A stretch of DNA of 64,000 bases from Kitasatospora terrestris (lineage in GTDB: Bacteria; Actinomycetota; Actinomycetes; Streptomycetales; Streptomycetaceae), in assembly GCF_039542905.1 (NCBI RefSeq), contig NZ_BAABIS010000001.1, positions 310,001-374,000 of the forward strand, written 5' to 3'. A model generated the notes under the pieces. The model was not told the DNA's origin. It did no database searches and saw only the letters and a program-made list of their open reading frames with translations. Shown here piece after piece: positions 40,044 through 46,979 of this stretch; within the stretch, counting starts at the first letter, position 1; each line of letters begins with the position of its first letter. Both the position numbers and the translations under genes were made by a program.

Positions 40044-41171
40044 TCAGCCGCCCGTCGCCCACTGGTGGGCGCTGCCCCGGTGGACCGCGGCGTAGACGCG
40101 GTCGCGCAGCAGGTTGGCGTCGTGGTCGGTGAGGGTCCGGCCCAGGTGCCGCAGGACGACCTTCAGCAGGACGTTGTCCTGGTCCCGGCGGGCTCCGAGC
40201 CGTTCCAGCGCCTGCGGGGGGAGCTCGGCGCACGGTGTCCGGGCGAGGATCTCGACCGACTCCACGCAGCCGGCGTCCGCCCCCAGCGCGTCGCGGACCC
40301 GGTCGCCGAGGTCCTCGGCCAGGTCGTCGCGGTCGACGGCGACCGACAGGTCCCGGCGGACCGCCGGCATCGCGGAGACGGGCCGGTACGGGGAGAGGTC
40401 GGCCATCTGGGCGGCCACCGCCGGCTCGGCCGAGCGCAGGACCCGGATGTCCGGGATGTTCTTGAGCAGCATCAGCATGCGGTCCAGCCCCATGCCGAGC
40501 GCGAGCCCGCTCCACGAGGCGTCCAGGCCGGCCCGCGCCAGCACCCGGGGGTGCGCCAGACCGCACTCCGCCACTTCGATCCACTCGCCGTCGCGCTCCA
40601 CGTCCACCTGGCGGCCGGAGCGGGTGTACGGGTGGACGCGGTCCTCGTGGCGGTGTTCGGCGCCTGGGAGGACCGCGTCGACCAGGGTGGTGACCATGTC
40701 GTCCAGGTCGGCCGTGGTCATGGGGGCCGGGCGGCGGGTGAGCCGCCACAGGTCGAGCTGGTGGGGGGTGCCGGTGTGCAGCCGGTCGATGCTGTCACGC
40801 CGGTAGACCAGGCCGGGGCAGACCAGGAGCACGTCCTCGGCCGGGTCCGGGTCGGCGGCCAGCGCGCGGAGGGCGGCGGGGACCAGGGCGCTGGAGTGGC
40901 TGCGCAGCATGGTCCGGTCGTCGACGTAGCGGGTGTAGCGGGCGTCCCGGGTGATGTCGTCGGCGCGGTAGCCGAGGTTGTCGTAGTTGTCCTCGACGCT
41001 GACGGTCCGCTCGCCGCGGTAGGAGCGGACCTCGCAGCCCCAGCGCTGTGCCAGGGCCTCGACCGCGCGGTCGAGGACGAGTTGGAGGGCGTGCGGTCCG
41101 GCGGCGGGGTCGGTGAGGTCCCGGACGGACAGGTCGAGCGCGAGCTTGTCGGCGGAGAGATGGGCGGGCAT
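40044..41171 (-). CDS. Single-chain phenylalanyl-tRNA synthetase-like enzyme with FDX-ACB domain
   Basis: The 375-residue class II synthetase-like protein has the layout of mitochondrial PheRS: a catalytic core (about 10-250) and a C-terminal ferredoxin-fold anticodon-binding (FDX-ACB) domain (about 260-370). Motif 1-like MLRSHSSA is at 88-95, motif 2 VYRRDSIDRLHTGTPHQLD at 122-140, and motif 3 with GMGLDR at 226-231 followed by IPDIR. The core looks intact for ATP and amino-acid activation. In PheRS the loop before motif 3 reads GFAFG, its two Phe packing against the substrate ring; here it is GLALG (Leu223, Leu225). Amino-acid specificity may therefore differ. Bacteria normally use a two-subunit PheRS, so this is an accessory enzyme. 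It lies 284 bases after the IF-1 gene, behind a terminator. Confidence 0.85.
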   Translation of the reverse strand: MPAHLSADKLALDLSVRDLTDPAAGPHALQLVLDRAVEALAQRWGCEVRSYRGERTVSVEDNYDNLGYRADDITRDARYTRYVDDRTMLRSHSSALVPAALRALAADPDPAEDVLLVCPGLVYRRDSIDRLHTGTPHQLDLWRLTRRPAPMTTADLDDMVTTLVDAVLPGAEHRHEDRVHPYTRSGRQVDVERDGEWIEVAECGLAHPRVLARAGLDASWSGLALGMGLDRMLMLLKNIPDIRVLRSAEPAVAAQMADLSPYRPVSAMPAVRRDLSVAVDRDDLAEDLGDRVRDALGADAGCVESVEILARTPCAELPPQALERLGARRDQDNVLLKVVLRHLGRTLTDHDANLLRDRVYAAVHRGSAHQWATGG

Positions 41172-41411
41172 GTCGGCCTCCAGGCCAAGGGCGGTGACGG
41201 GGGTGGTGGAACCCCCCGGCCCCTGGGCCCGGCCGCTCGGCGGTCGGCCCGCTCAGCTCCGGAGACGTGGCGAGGTCCGACCCCTGCGGCGCCCATCGGG
41301 GGCCGGGGGGCCGGTAAATCGGCGAGAGATCGCTACGACGGCCACATCGGCAGCTTAGCCGCACGCCGCCGTCCCGCACCGGGATTTTCCGCGGCCCCGC
41401 GGCCCCGCGGC

Positions 41412-41445
41412 CGCCCCGCCGCCGGAGCGGCAGGGCGGCGGGGCG
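41412..41445 (-). terminator. Terminator after the IF-1 gene
   Basis: Perfect 12-base inverted repeat (41412-41423 with 41434-41445) around a 10-base loop, 10 bases past the IF-1 stop. The remaining 240 bases to the PheRS-like start hold GC-rich repeats (GCGGCCCC units at 41390-41412) and no gene. Any promoter there is unclear. Confidence 0.6.
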
Positions 41446-41455
41446 GGGCGACCCG

Positions 41456-41671
41456 TCAGTTGCGGTAGCGGTACATGATGCGTCCCCGGGTCAGGTCGTA
41501 CGGGCTGAGTTCGACCAGGACGCGGTCGAACGGGAGGATCTTGATGTAGTTCTTGCGGATCTTCCCGCTGATGTGGGCGAGCACTTTGTGGCCGTTCTGC
41601 AGTTCCACCGTGAAGGTGGCGTTGCGCAGGCACTCGAGGACGGTGCCCTCGATCTCCAGGCCCTTGGACAC
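41456..41671 (-). CDS. infA: Translation initiation factor IF-1 paralogue
   Basis: 71 residues from the GTG at 41671, the full length of IF-1. The S1/OB fold is intact, with [32 protein letters not shown] and [22 protein letters not shown]-1 binds the 30S A site and supports initiation with IF-2 and IF-3. The housekeeping infA gene of streptomycetes normally lies in the ribosomal-protein cluster after map. This copy stands elsewhere and has a different N-terminus and middle ([13 protein letters not shown]), so it is a second version. It follows the GNAT gene by 70 bases and is probably co-transcribed with it. Confidence 0.93.
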   Translation of the reverse strand: MSKGLEIEGTVLECLRNATFTVELQNGHKVLAHISGKIRKNYIKILPFDRVLVELSPYDLTRGRIMYRYRN

Positions 41672-41741
41672 TCGTGGCAAGGCTTCTCGATTCTCTGGTG
41701 TGGGGTGGAGGGGTGTCGGGCGGTGGGCGGGCCGACCGGAG

Positions 41742-42497
41742 TCAGCGGCGCACCAGTTGCAGGGTGTGGCCGGCGCGTTCGGCGCCGAGGCTCTCGAACA
41801 GGGCGGTGGCGGCGGTGTTCGACCGGTCCACCTCGGCCCACGCGGTGGGGACCCCGGCATCGTGCAGGGTGTGCAGGGCGTGGGTGAGCAGGGACCGGCC
41901 GACGCCGTGCCGCTGGTGGGCGGCGCGGACGGCGAGCAGTCCGATCCGGGCCCGCTCGCGGACCCGGACCACGCGGACCAGGCCGGCGTACCGGCCCCGG
42001 TGGACGGCGACCGCGTACAGCGACGGGTCGACCAGGGTGTCCCCGGGCGGGCCGGAGCGGAGTTCGGCGGGCATGGTGTGCCAGCCGGGGCCGGCCTCGA
42101 CCTCGGCGCGCACGGCCCGGTCGAGGGCCCGCAGTCCGGCCTCGTCGGCCGTGCCGGCGGGCAGGACCGTCACGTCCTCGGCCGCCTGCCGTCGCGGTGC
42201 GCGGGCGGTGGGCAGGAGGTACTCCCACTCCCGCCGCTCGGGGGCGAACCCGGCCCGCTCCCAGCGGGACGTCAGGTCGCCGTCGTCGCCCGCGACGACG
42301 GTGCGCAGCGGGCCGGGCAGGGCGGTGAGCATGGCCTCGGCGAGCGGCGCGAATGCCGCGTCGTCCCAGACGTCGATGCTGACGAACCGCCGGCCGTCGG
42401 TGCGCGGGGAGAGGTCGCCGTGGCCGACGACCAGGTCGCCGGCCAGGGCCTGCCACCGGGTCTCGTCGACCCGGGTGACGGTGAAGGTGGTGTTCAT
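41742..42497 (-). CDS. GNAT-family N-acetyltransferase behind a leader peptide
   Basis: 251 residues from the ATG at 42497, which has GAAAGG eight bases upstream. The N-terminal half (1-125) is a degenerate GNAT-like fold. The C-terminal half (about 125-250) has the acetyl-CoA-binding loop [14 protein letters not shown], the [12 protein letters not shown] strand and the ending [26 protein letters not shown]. Double-GNAT proteins of this kind include mycothiol synthase and antibiotic acetyltransferases; the substrate here is unknown. The gene is preceded by a 17-codon leader frame and alternative hairpins and followed by an IF-1 paralogue. Confidence 0.87.
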   Translation of the reverse strand: MNTTFTVTRVDETRWQALAGDLVVGHGDLSPRTDGRRFVSIDVWDDAAFAPLAEAMLTALPGPLRTVVAGDDGDLTSRWERAGFAPERREWEYLLPTARAPRRQAAEDVTVLPAGTADEAGLRALDRAVRAEVEAGPGWHTMPAELRSGPPGDTLVDPSLYAVAVHRGRYAGLVRVVRVRERARIGLLAVRAAHQRHGVGRSLLTHALHTLHDAGVPTAWAEVDRSNTAATALFESLGAERAGHTLQLVRR

Positions 42498-42505
42498 GGC
42501 TTTCG

Positions 42506-42590
42506 CCTTTCGGGAGTGCCTGCGTTGTGGCCGGGCGCTCCCGATCGACACCTGGGTCAGTCGGTCACCGTGAGGGAAAGGGGGAGCACC
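42506..42590 (-). promoter_or_regulatory. Alternative RNA pairings between leader peptide and GNAT start (attenuator-like)
   Basis: In the mRNA, segment 2 (GGGAGCGCC, 42534-42542) can pair with segment 1 (GGTGCTCCC, 42582-42590, leader codons 7-10) or with segment 3 (GGCACTCCC, 42512-42520). The 2:3 hairpin ends right at the GNAT ribosome site GAAAGG (42506-42511). That site can also pair with CCTTTC in leader codons 10-12. The pairings are mutually exclusive, as in leader-peptide control. There is no T-tract, so the effect may be on translation. Confidence 0.55.
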
Positions 42591-42610
42591 CACCTCGATC
42601 CAGCTCTCAT
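42557..42610 (-). CDS. Leader peptide of 17 residues
   Basis: The frame ATG 42610 to TGA 42557 encodes MRAGSRWVLPLSLTVTD. It has a strong GAGGAGG ribosome site at eight-base spacing, better than that of the GNAT gene it precedes by 59 bases. It lies about 30 bases after the predicted transcription start. The frame differs from that of the GNAT gene. It is proposed as a regulatory leader whose translation decides the RNA fold downstream. Confidence 0.6.
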   Translation of the reverse strand: MRAGSRWVLPLSLTVTD

Positions 42611-42647
42611 GGGTCACACCTCCTCGCGTCCTGTCACGGTGCCTCGA

Positions 42648-42676
42648 ACCTTAGCAAGCCCGCACCGCCTGTCCAA
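42648..42676 (-). promoter_or_regulatory. Promoter of the leader-GNAT-IF-1 transcript
   Basis: Minus strand: TTGGAC (42671-42676), 17 bases, TAAGGT (42648-42653). This is a near-standard vegetative sigma promoter placed about 38 bases before the leader-peptide start. Confidence 0.65.
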
Positions 42677-42801
42677 TCCGTTTGACGAGCCGGCGCGTGA
42701 TCGGGGCGAGTTGGACATGGCTGCCCCGGACGGCATGATCCTCATCGTGTCGATCACGGTGAACCGTGCACGCGGTCCGATCACTCTCACCTGGAGCCCG
42801 G

Positions 42802-43302
42802 ATGTCCGAAACCCCTACGATCACCATCCGTGACCTCGTCGCGGCCGACGAGCAGGACTGGCGCCGACTGTGGGCCGGGTACCTCGACTTCTACGAGTCC
42901 GCCGTGCCCGCAGCGGTCACCGACTCCACCTGGCGGCGGCTCCTCGATCCGCACCAGCCGCTGCTGGGCCGCGTCGCCGAGCACGACGGCGCGGTGATCG
43001 GCATCACCAACAGCGTGCTCCACCACAGCACATGGCTCACCGGTCAGGTCTGCTACCTGGAGGACCTCTTCGTGGACCCCGTCCACCGCGGGCTCGGGGC
43101 GGGCCGCCTGCTCGTCCAGGACCTCTTCGACCTCGCCGCCGCCCGCGGTTGGGCGCGCGTGCACTGGCTCACCGCGCAGGACAACCCCGCCCGCCGCCTC
43201 TACGACACCTTCGTCCCGGCCGACCACTTCGTCCACTACGAGCGGGACCTGCCCTCCGCCGACGGCACCGGACCGACCCCGGCCGGCCTGCCGCCACGCT
43301 GA
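42802..43302 (+). CDS. GNAT-family N-acetyltransferase
   Basis: 166 residues from the ATG at 42802, with GGAG six bases upstream. A complete single GNAT fold: ITIRDLVAADEQDWRRLWAGY opens it, the strand CYLEDLFVDPVHRGLGAGRLLVQDL holds the acetyl-CoA loop (R-G-L-G-A-G), and WLTAQDNPARRLYDTFVPADHFVHYERDL closes it. This pattern resembles acetyltransferases acting on small amines or diamines. It is divergent from the leader/GNAT transcript and not closely similar to that GNAT. The substrate is unknown. Confidence 0.9.
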   Translation: MSETPTITIRDLVAADEQDWRRLWAGYLDFYESAVPAAVTDSTWRRLLDPHQPLLGRVAEHDGAVIGITNSVLHHSTWLTGQVCYLEDLFVDPVHRGLGAGRLLVQDLFDLAAARGWARVHWLTAQDNPARRLYDTFVPADHFVHYERDLPSADGTGPTPAGLPPR

Positions 43303-43381
43303 CCGCCGGCCTGGCACTGCCGTGGAGCTCCGGCGTTGTCGAAGGCCACGTCGACCGGACCGTCCTGCGGGATCCGATGTG

Positions 43382-43876
43382 TCAACACCACGCCTGACCG
43401 AGCAGTCCCATGGTCCACTCCCGCTGCTCGGCGGTGTCCGGGACGGCGAGTCCGCGGGCTCGTTCGACGTGGTTCCAGGCGGTGTCGGGATCGACGCCGC
43501 CGAGGATGAGGAGGGAGGCCGCGAGGAGGGACGAGCGTCCGATGCCGGCTCGGCAGTGGGTGACGACGTGTGCGCCGCCGCACAGCCGCTCGGTGAGTCC
43601 GTGCAGGGTCGGCAGGATCGCGGTGCGGTCGGGGACGGCGCGGTCGGGGATGGGCAGCGCGACGAACTGCAGCCCGGCCGCTGCGGCTGCCGCGGGTTCG
43701 TCGGTGAGGCCGAGTTCGTCGAGTTCGGGGCCGGTCAGGGCGCAGACCAGGACGTCGACGCCGTGGTTCTTCAGCGCGGCCATCTCGTCCTCGAGCCAGT
43801 CATTGCCGCGGGGTCTGGCCATGGTGCTCAGTCGTCCGGGGCCGGGGAGGTCGAGGGTGAAGAGGGTGGGTCGCAT
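43382..43876 (-). CDS. Dual-specificity-type protein phosphatase
   Basis: 164 residues from the ATG at 43876. The frame runs upstream into a Cys-rich stretch that is not part of the family. The catalytic loop is HCRAGIGRSS, with Cys108 and Arg114. Asp78 in PIPDRAVPD is the likely general acid. The N-terminal LPGPGRLSTMARPRGNDWLEDEM block is typical of the bacterial dual-specificity group. It is cytoplasmic. A second enzyme of this class lies at 33037-33549, but the two are not close copies. Confidence 0.9.
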   Translation of the reverse strand: MRPTLFTLDLPGPGRLSTMARPRGNDWLEDEMAALKNHGVDVLVCALTGPELDELGLTDEPAAAAAAGLQFVALPIPDRAVPDRTAILPTLHGLTERLCGGAHVVTHCRAGIGRSSLLAASLLILGGVDPDTAWNHVERARGLAVPDTAEQREWTMGLLGQAWC

Positions 43877-44063
43877 GTCAGCAGCACTTTCCGTCGGTGG
43901 AGTCAGGTGGTGTCGGGCAGCCGGGGGGACGAGTTGGGCTTCCGCCGGTTCCTCGGGGGTGCAGAAGTCGCAGCGGGCGCAAGCCATCCGGTGCCGGCGC
44001 TGTTCGACGAACGAGGAGGAGCACAGCCCGTGACCGAGATCCTGGACGAGTCACTCCGAAGTG

Positions 44064-44263
44064 ATCCGTGGTTGTCGAGGCGGGAGCTGACGAACCGCGG
44101 CCACCTGGACTCCGAGGTGAAGCCCAGCACCGCCTGGGCGGCGGCGAGGCGGACGAGCTCGGAATCGGTCAGCCGGGGGGTGGCCCGGCCACCGGGCGCC
44201 CGTCATCTCGTCGTCGATCTTCGCACGCAGTGCGGCGGGGAAGGCATCCAGGTCATTCGCCAC
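44064..44263 (-). pseudogene. IS982-family transposase remnant
   Basis: From a GTG at 44263 the sequence reads like the N-terminus of IS982-type transposases (LDAFPAALRAKIDDEM). It continues only after a frame change near 44200 (LTDSELVRLAAAQAVLGFTSESRWPRF), then loses similarity after about 65 codons. It has no catalytic domain. This is an inactive, frameshifted fragment of a mobile element. Confidence 0.6.
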
Positions 44264-44380
44264 AGAACGATCTTGGCCGCCCGTGCCGGGTCTCCCGGCC
44301 CGGGCCCAGGCCCAAGCCCAGGCCCTGGATTGCCCGAACCCCGTGCCGTGTTACCGCCATCGATGTCATAGTCGGACGTT

Positions 44381-44851
44381 GTGTGGACAACGCTTGCGCC
44401 GCTCATCGGCGTCCTGCTCGGCGGGCTCATGTCGATGCTGGCCCAGCGCTCGGCAGGACGCGCCTTGGAACGCGGCGAGGCGCGCCGCAGTGCTCGTGAA
44501 CGTGCCGAGGCGCGCCGCAACGAGCGGCTTACTCACCTCATCGAGTTCCTGTCCGCGGTGCAGGAAGCGGAACGGGTCGCGGTGGACCGGTATCACCACA
44601 ACCTGGCTGACGAACAGTGGCAGGCCCGGGCACGGCAGGTCCTTGACAGGGTGTGGGTGACGCAGAAGACGATCCACATACTGTGCGCGTCCGAGGTCAG
44701 TGAAGCGGCACGCAGGCTCGCGTGGGCAGTGCAGGAGGTGATCAGGAAGGGCCCCGAAGATCCGGAAGGTCCGCAGGACGAGAAGGTCTGGGCGCACATC
44801 CGTCCGAGCCGACAGGCATTCCTCGATCTCGTGCGCGACCAGCTGAGTTGA
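44381..44851 (+). CDS. Membrane-anchored coiled-coil protein
   Basis: The 156-residue protein starts with one hydrophobic segment (TTLAPLIGVLLGGLMSML). A long charged helix follows (about residues 25-55, ARRSARERAEARRNERL), and then a helical domain to the end. GTG start at 44381. CATAGT at 44367-44372 could be a -10 giving a leaderless mRNA. Such short membrane-anchored helical proteins are common and uncharacterised. It follows a degenerate transposase fragment, so the area may have been acquired or rearranged. Confidence 0.65.
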   Translation: MWTTLAPLIGVLLGGLMSMLAQRSAGRALERGEARRSARERAEARRNERLTHLIEFLSAVQEAERVAVDRYHHNLADEQWQARARQVLDRVWVTQKTIHILCASEVSEAARRLAWAVQEVIRKGPEDPEGPQDEKVWAHIRPSRQAFLDLVRDQLS

Positions 44852-44994
44852 ACCCCGGAGCGATCCGGTAGCTGGCGTGAGCGACCCGGGACACGCAGCA
44901 CCGGCTCCGGCCTCCACTGCGCGGCGAGCGTCATCTGCTTCGCCGGCTTCTCAATGGACGCCCCCGGCCACCGCCCGCCGGAACGGCGGGACCG

Positions 44995-45405
44995 TCACGC
45001 GGCCCCGGAGCTGCTCCCCGCCGACTCCCGGTACAGCGTCAGCTTCGGACGCACCGCCTGAACGTCCGGGACCGCGGGGATCACCGCGGGGACCAGACCG
45101 AGCGCGGCCAGTTGTTCCACCGTGATCACCGACCGCACGTCACCGCCCGTCACCACGTAGCCCTTGAGGACCGCGTACTCGATCAGCACGTTCGCGAGCT
45201 GCGCGGACCAGTGCGCGCCGGCCCCGCCGAGGGCGATGTGGGCACCGTCCGCCATCGCCCGGACGCCGTACTGCGGGGAGAGACCCGGTGGTGGACAGAG
45301 ACCCGCGAGCCGGAAGGCCGTCTCCAGGCGCTCGGCGGTCTCCTCGCCGAGTGCGCGGAACCGCCTCAACCGCTGCTCCTCGTCCTCCTCCAGCCCGTAT
45401 TCCAC
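44995..45405 (-). CDS. Conserved hypothetical protein
   Basis: The 136-residue acidic, soluble protein has an N-terminal charged helix (EEDEEQRLRRFRALGEETAERLETAFRLAG) and a mixed middle with GAHIALGGAGAHWSAQLANVLIEY. The C-terminal part contains GGDVRSVITVEQLAALGLVPAVIPA. It is not related to the ATP-binding proteins that often accompany XRE/DUF397 pairs. It is divergent from the XRE gene, so it may belong to the same small regulatory unit. No function can be assigned. Confidence 0.6.
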   Translation of the reverse strand: MEYGLEEDEEQRLRRFRALGEETAERLETAFRLAGLCPPPGLSPQYGVRAMADGAHIALGGAGAHWSAQLANVLIEYAVLKGYVVTGGDVRSVITVEQLAALGLVPAVIPAVPDVQAVRPKLTLYRESAGSSSGAA

Positions 45406-45529
45406 CTACCGCTCCGTTCACCTGTCGTCACGTTCTGCATTCAAGGATCGGCTTGCGAGGCTAGCATCGGAAGTCCCCCGCACTTGACACTTGCGGGTGT
45501 GGGACTCGGAGCTCTCAGGGGGATCGGCC

Positions 45530-46360
45530 GTGCGACGTACCGAGCTTGACCCGTCGTCATCTCCGGTTGCGGCGTTCGGCGTCCAACTGCGCAGGTCACG
45601 CGAGGCGAAGGGGCTCTCGCAGGTCCGCTTCGGGCGGCTGATCGGCTACAGCGACAGCTACCTGTCATGTATCGAAAGAGCGGAACGCAATCCCACTCTC
45701 GTACTGGCCCAGCGGGCGGACGCGGCCCTCGACACCGGCGGCACCCTCGAGTTGATGTACTGGAACATCAGCCACACCGCCCTGTTCGAGGGCTTCCCGG
45801 AGTACGCCCAGCAGGAGGCCGGGGCCTCGGTGATCCGCATCTTCGAGTTGGGCGTGGTCCCGGGGCTCCTGCAGACCCACGAGTACGCCCAGGCGCTGGA
45901 GGCCGGGGCCGTCGCCCGGGGAAGCGCCACCCGCCAGCAGGCGGACGAGCGCGTCGCCTTCCTGCTCACCCGCCAGGGCAGCGTGGAGCGCAGGCCCCCG
46001 CCGCTGGTGCACGCCGTGCTGGACGAGAGCTGCGTCCGCAGCGCGGTGGGCGGGCCGGCCGTCCTCGCACGCCAGTTGGAGCACCTGGAGCGCCTCGCCG
46101 AGCAGCCGACGTTCATCATCCAGATCGCCCCCTTCGACCTCGGCGAGGGCCGGCCGTTTTTGCGCCCGGTGATCCTACTGACCCTGCGGGACGGCACCAC
46201 GCTCGGCTACACGGAAACCCACCAAAGGGGTTACCTGGAGCGGGATATCGCCACAGTGACGGAGTGGGACAGGGACTACGATCGGCTGCAGGTCGAGGCA
46301 CTGTCCCAGGCGGCATCCCTTGCAGTGATCCGCCAGGCCCGGAAGGAACTGTCAGCATGA
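45530..46360 (+). CDS. XRE-family regulator with DUF5753 domain
   Basis: 276 residues from the GTG at 45530, preceded by AGGGGG. The frame opens 13 codons earlier. The N-terminal HTH is RRSREAKGLSQVRFGRLIGYSDSYLSCIERAERNPT. The DUF5753 domain follows (about 100-270) with VPGLLQTHEYAQALEAG, ADERVAFLLTRQ and LERDIATVTEWDRDYDRLQVEAL. Proteins of this type (WhiJ-like) control development or antibiotic genes together with a small DUF397 partner, which here overlaps the stop codon. Confidence 0.93.
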   Translation: MRRTELDPSSSPVAAFGVQLRRSREAKGLSQVRFGRLIGYSDSYLSCIERAERNPTLVLAQRADAALDTGGTLELMYWNISHTALFEGFPEYAQQEAGASVIRIFELGVVPGLLQTHEYAQALEAGAVARGSATRQQADERVAFLLTRQGSVERRPPPLVHAVLDESCVRSAVGGPAVLARQLEHLERLAEQPTFIIQIAPFDLGEGRPFLRPVILLTLRDGTTLGYTETHQRGYLERDIATVTEWDRDYDRLQVEALSQAASLAVIRQARKELSA

Positions 46361-46581
46361 TGTACGACGGCATCAACCTGAACGAACTGAGCTACGAGAA
46401 GAGCCGCTACAGCGGCAACGGCGGCTCGTGCGTCATCTGGTCCAAGGCCCTGGTCGAGTCCCACGGCCTCATGGTGGTCGGCGACAGCAAGGACCCGGGC
46501 GGGCCGAAGCTGGTCGTGCCGGTGGCCGCCTGGACGGGCCTCTGGGACGCCGCTGCCGCCGACGAGTTCAGCGGCGCCTGA
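46357..46581 (+). CDS. DUF397 small protein, partner of the XRE regulator
   Basis: The 74-residue DUF397 protein shows the family pattern: EKSRYSGNGGSCVIW near the start, then VVGDSKDPGGPKLVVPVAAWTGLWDAA. The ATG at 46357 overlaps the XRE stop (ATGA), so the two are translationally coupled. DUF397 proteins are thought to relieve repression by the XRE partner by direct binding. Confidence 0.93.
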   Translation: MMYDGINLNELSYEKSRYSGNGGSCVIWSKALVESHGLMVVGDSKDPGGPKLVVPVAAWTGLWDAAAADEFSGA

Positions 46582-46979
46582 ACCCACGCGCACCGCGTGC
46601 GCCGCGCACGAGCCGGTGCACGCCCGCGCTGCCGCGCACGCCTTGGCGCAATCGGCTTGCACCACAAGGAAGACGGAGCGTCCGAACCCGCTGCACCGGC
46701 GGGGGAGGCCGTACGCGACGGTGCGCTACGAGGCCCCGGTTGGTCACAGCAGCATCAGCCCGGCGGCCACCAGCGCCCGCCCGCGCTCCCGATCGACGTC
46801 CACTGCGACGGTCCGGCCGGCGGCCCGGCCGACTCCGCCTTCACCCTCGCCTACGCGCGCAAGCCGTAGGGTCCGTCAGGAGCCCTTCCGTGCACGGCTA
46901 AGCTCTCGTTCGTCGCGGACATGCAAAACGGCTGGTCCGCGCGGACGGGGGAAGTCCTCCCGATCGAAGTGGAGGGGCG
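46582..46979 (+). other. Intergenic region before the NlpC/P60 gene
   Basis: Nearly 400 bases without a convincing gene. A 90-codon GTG frame (46597-46869, ending DSAFTLAYARKP) has no recognisable domain. Near the 3' end CGCGGAC (46914-46920) and GTCCGCG (46935-46941) can form a 7-base stem within the 5' leader of the hydrolase gene. TAAGCT at 46899-46904 is a possible -10. Confidence 0.4.

Noticed and set aside
41190-41235. GGGTGGTGGAACCCCCC, resembling a T-box GGTGGNACC element near the PheRS-like gene
   Set aside because: It is on the plus strand while the PheRS-like gene is on the minus strand, and no specifier stem or antiterminator layout is seen. No Phe-rich leader frame is present on the correct strand.
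44300-44327. Short GCCCAG/GCCCAA tandem repeats
   Set aside because: Low-complexity GC tract of about 25 bases without flanking structure. No spacer pattern, so not a CRISPR or a defined repeat element.
46597-46869. A 90-codon plus-strand frame between the DUF397 and NlpC/P60 genes
   Set aside because: Composition is Arg/Ala/Pro-rich, no domain is recognised and no ribosome site is seen. It was left inside the intergenic description.
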